From: an uncultured Prevotella sp.
GTDB taxonomy: Bacteria > Bacteroidota > Bacteroidia > Bacteroidales > Bacteroidaceae
NCBI GenBank assembly: GCA_934230685.1
Contig: CAKQFF010000081.1
Span: forward strand, 1-8,369
Direction of reading: 5' to 3'
DNA: 8,369 nucleotides
The notes under the pieces were generated by a model, which saw nothing but the letters and a program-made list of their open reading frames with translations, was not told where the DNA came from and did not search any database. Position numbers and translations under genes: made by a program. Positions 7,121-8,369 of the stretch are shown here, in pieces (the stretch's first letter is position 1; each line of letters opens with the position of its first letter).

Positions 7121-7295
7121 GTTGATATAGGCTTTTTGGTGGGTTGTAATATGGCTTTTCATTATAGGTTTTTGGTGATATGGATAGTTGCTTAAAAGTG
7201 TAATAAAACACCTGTATCGCTTGTATCGCATTGAAAATCACTTGATTTACGTGTATTTAGAAACCTTAAAATATTACAAATGCTACTTGAAAAAC
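7121..7295. other. AT-rich gene-free stretch with short repeats, upstream of the SLT-like gene promoter
   Basis: No convincing gene is seen. Short structures are present: a near-direct repeat TATAGG(C)TTTTTGGTG at 7126-7141 and 7163-7177 differing by one inserted C; a tandem TGTATCGC at 7213-7220 and 7222-7229; and a perfect dyad AAATCA-CT-TGATTT at 7235-7248, about 47 bases before the -33 box at 7296. The dyad could be a regulator site, but no known operator is recognised. A possible 70-codon frame from a TTG at 7188 contains the promoter at 7296-7326 and is not credible as a gene. Confidence 0.4.
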
Positions 7296-7326
7296 TTGCA
7301 CATTTCACGAAATTTGTGTAATTTTG
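7296..7326 (+). promoter_or_regulatory. Promoter of the SLT-like gene, Bacteroidetes type
   Basis: TTG at 7296-7298, a 20-base spacer, then TAATTTTG at 7319-7326, followed by CACCC. The -7 box fits TAnnTTTG exactly. Transcription would begin near 7333. No better -7 match is seen between here and the next start codon at 7587, so the transcript carries a leader of about 255 bases. Confidence 0.65.
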
Positions 7327-7332
7327 CACCCG

Positions 7333-7586
7333 ATAAGAAAAAAGGATACAGACTTCTTTTTGTTTTAGAGGCGTATCTGAAAGTATCTAACGGAATTTAG
7401 ATTAATGCTGGATTGATTGTTTTCAGGCATCTATCGTGAACATTTATTTCGGTTGTCTTCCCGCTAAAAAAAGACTTAACATGCAGGGAAGAGTTCTTTA
7501 TATGATATGTCGCCGCTTCTGTATTGAAGAAGTGTTGCCACTGACTATTTAAGGGATAGTGTTCGGATTCCACAAACAAATTTATA
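7333..7586 (+). other. Long 5' leader of the SLT-like gene, with hairpins and a possible small upstream frame
   Basis: About 255 bases lie between the predicted transcript start and the ATG at 7587, long for a Bacteroidetes mRNA. TCTTCCCGC (7456-7464) can pair with GC-A-GGGAAGA (7483-7492) leaving one bulged A. Further down, CAC...CTAT pairs with ATAGTG around TTAAGGG (about 7539-7562). A 23-codon frame runs from ATG 7481 to TAA 7552 (begins MQGRVLYMICRRF) and overlaps the first hairpin. I do not recognise a known riboswitch. The leader could be regulatory, or simply spacer with a missed second promoter. Confidence 0.4.
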
Positions 7587-8039
7587 ATGATTAAACTTTT
7601 TAAAGTAGTATTATTAGTTGTATGTTTATTGGGAGCAAATCCCGTTATGGGTGCAGAAACAGCAGTTGAGACAGAAACTGCCAGCACAGATGATTTTGAT
7701 TGGGAACCTGTGATGCAGGCGATAATTCAGGTTGAGAGTGAAGGCAACACCAAGGCTGTGAAGGGTAACTCATGCGGAGCAATGCAAATCACACCGATAT
7801 TGGTAGCCGAATGCAACCAAATCCTGAAGAAGCGCAACAGCAAGAAGCGTTTCACGCTGCGCGACAGATTTAGCTTGGCAAAGTCGAAGGAGATGTTTGA
7901 GCTTATACAGTCGCATTTCAATCCGCTCAACGATATAGAGCGTGCCATCAGATCGTGGAATGGTGGCAATAGATATAGCGTAAAGCGCACACAGCGTTAT
8001 TTTGAGAAGGTGATGAAGCACCTTACCCCAAACAATTAA
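7587..8039 (+). CDS. Small secreted lysozyme-like / SLT-type transglycosylase domain protein
   Basis: A 150-residue protein with a signal peptide: Lys3 and Lys6, hydrophobic core at 7-17, likely cleavage near Gly22-Ala23 or Ala23-Glu24. Cys13 is not in a lipobox, because Val precedes it. After an acidic, Thr-rich linker (24-38) comes a compact domain like the soluble lytic transglycosylase (GH23) fold. It has AIIQVESEGN (45-54), where Glu50 aligns with the catalytic Glu of the 'ESgfnp' motif. It also has CGAMQITPI (63-71) like 'GlmQi.p', and AIRSWNGG (120-127) like the conserved 'Yn.G' region. These enzymes cleave peptidoglycan between MurNAc and GlcNAc. The stretch KKRNSKKRFTLRDRFSLAKSKEMF (80-104 region) is strongly basic and helical. 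The domain is short, about 110 residues, near the minimal size, so activity is likely but unproven. The gene stands alone between its own promoter and terminator. Confidence 0.75.
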   Translation: MIKLFKVVLLVVCLLGANPVMGAETAVETETASTDDFDWEPVMQAIIQVESEGNTKAVKGNSCGAMQITPILVAECNQILKKRNSKKRFTLRDRFSLAKSKEMFELIQSHFNPLNDIERAIRSWNGGNRYSVKRTQRYFEKVMKHLTPNN

Positions 8040-8066
8040 GCAAGAAAAATTTATTTCTTTTTATAG

Positions 8067-8101
8067 AGCCTTGGTAGCGTAAAAGTTGCCAGGGCTTTTT
8101 T
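8067..8101 (+). terminator. Intrinsic terminator after the SLT-like gene
   Basis: AGCCTTGG (8067-8074) pairs with CCAGGGCT (8089-8096) over 8 bp with one G-U, around a 14-base loop, followed by T5. An A/T-only hairpin, AAGAAA/TTTCTT (8042-8047 and 8054-8059), precedes it. Confidence 0.85.
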
Positions 8102-8241
8102 CTTGGGAGGCAAAATTGTTCGCACTCGAACATAAAACAGCAAAAAACATGATGTGGATAGCGATTTATGTTTCATTTATGTGGTTTTGCTTGATATAAA
8201 TCATTTATGAATAAAAATGTGTGAAAAAAGAGCGTCAAAGT
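8102..8241. other. Short AT-rich spacer before the tRNA promoter
   Basis: No gene is seen. It holds a small perfect hairpin, TGTTCG/CGAACA (8117-8122 and 8127-8132), and three copies of ATTTATG within about 45 bases. No function is assigned. Confidence 0.3.
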
Positions 8242-8272
8242 TTTGCAGTTATCGAAAAAAGTAATACCTTTG
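8242..8272 (+). promoter_or_regulatory. tRNA-Lys promoter, near-consensus Bacteroidetes type
   Basis: TTTG at 8242-8245, a 19-base spacer, and TACCTTTG at 8265-8272. Both boxes match the consensus fully, as expected for a stable RNA gene. The start is expected near 8279, about 40 bases before the tRNA 5' end. Confidence 0.8.
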
Positions 8273-8317
8273 CACTCGCAATTCAGAAATGAGGTTGCTG
8301 ATAACAAAATAACCAAT

Positions 8318-8369
8318 GCACCCTTAGCTCAGTTGGTAGAGCAACTGACTCTTAATCAGTGGGTCTAGG
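8318..8369 (+). tRNA. tRNA-Lys, anticodon CUU (3' part outside window)
   Basis: Acceptor 5' strand GCACCCT (8318-8324) is followed by T8-A9 and the D-arm GCTC...GAGC with the classic AGTTGGTAGA loop. The anticodon stem is ACTGA/TCAGT (8344-8348 and 8356-8360) and its loop CTCTTAA reads anticodon CTT at 8351-8353. The T-arm and acceptor 3' strand run past the window edge, so 52 of about 73 bases are visible. Confidence 0.95.

Noticed and set aside
7188..7400. A 70-codon + strand frame with TTG start
   Set aside because: The frame spans the promoter at 7296-7326, is full of low-complexity Tyr/Leu/Lys codons typical of AT-rich spacer, and has no signal or domain.
7397..7687. A 96-codon minus-strand frame over the leader and the start of the SLT-like gene
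   Set aside because: It runs antisense over a well-supported signal peptide and has no recognisable motif or promoter.
8318..8369. tRNA-Lys as the attachment site of an integrated element
   Set aside because: tRNA 3' ends are common integration targets, but the 3' end is outside the window and no integrase or duplicated tRNA end is visible.

Overview
The window looks like chromosomal DNA from a member of the Bacteroidales, most likely Prevotella or a close relative. Three things point there. The promoters fit the Bacteroidetes primary-sigma consensus (a -33 TTTG-like box, 19-20 bases, then TAnnTTTG). Starts have A-rich leaders rather than strong Shine-Dalgarno sequences. The gene order bamD - omega subunit - DUF4293 is, as I recall, typical of the phylum. 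Genus is inferred from general composition and protein style, not from a database search.

Left part (1-2927, + strand): the C-terminal two thirds or so of a TonB-dependent outer-membrane receptor barrel, whose start lies outside the window. Six bases later comes a lipoprotein with a predicted right-handed beta-helix. The two are almost certainly one operon and may form a receptor plus surface-binding partner; the ligand cannot be told from the sequence. A large nested inverted repeat (2932-3076) fills the gap to the convergent uvrB gene.

Centre (3084-6998): uvrB on the minus strand, a complete 690-residue UvrABC excinuclease helicase subunit. It diverges, through a 154-base region with two back-to-back promoters, from a three-gene + strand operon. 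That operon holds bamD (outer-membrane protein assembly lipoprotein), the Bacteroidetes RNA polymerase omega subunit and a four-helix DUF4293 membrane protein. A structured hairpin with a T7 tract (7055-7120) ends it.

Right part (6999-8369): a 588-base gene-free, AT-rich stretch contains a good promoter (7296-7326) and then an unusually long leader of about 255 bases. After it comes a small secreted protein with a lysozyme/SLT-like fold. It is followed by an intrinsic terminator, a near-consensus promoter and the first 52 bases of a tRNA-Lys(CUU) gene that runs off the window.

Most of the window is housekeeping. The parts most worth a second look are the receptor/beta-helix pair, the nested inverted repeat, the long leader before the SLT-like gene, and the complex hairpin after DUF4293. 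I did not see a clear new defence or mobile system.
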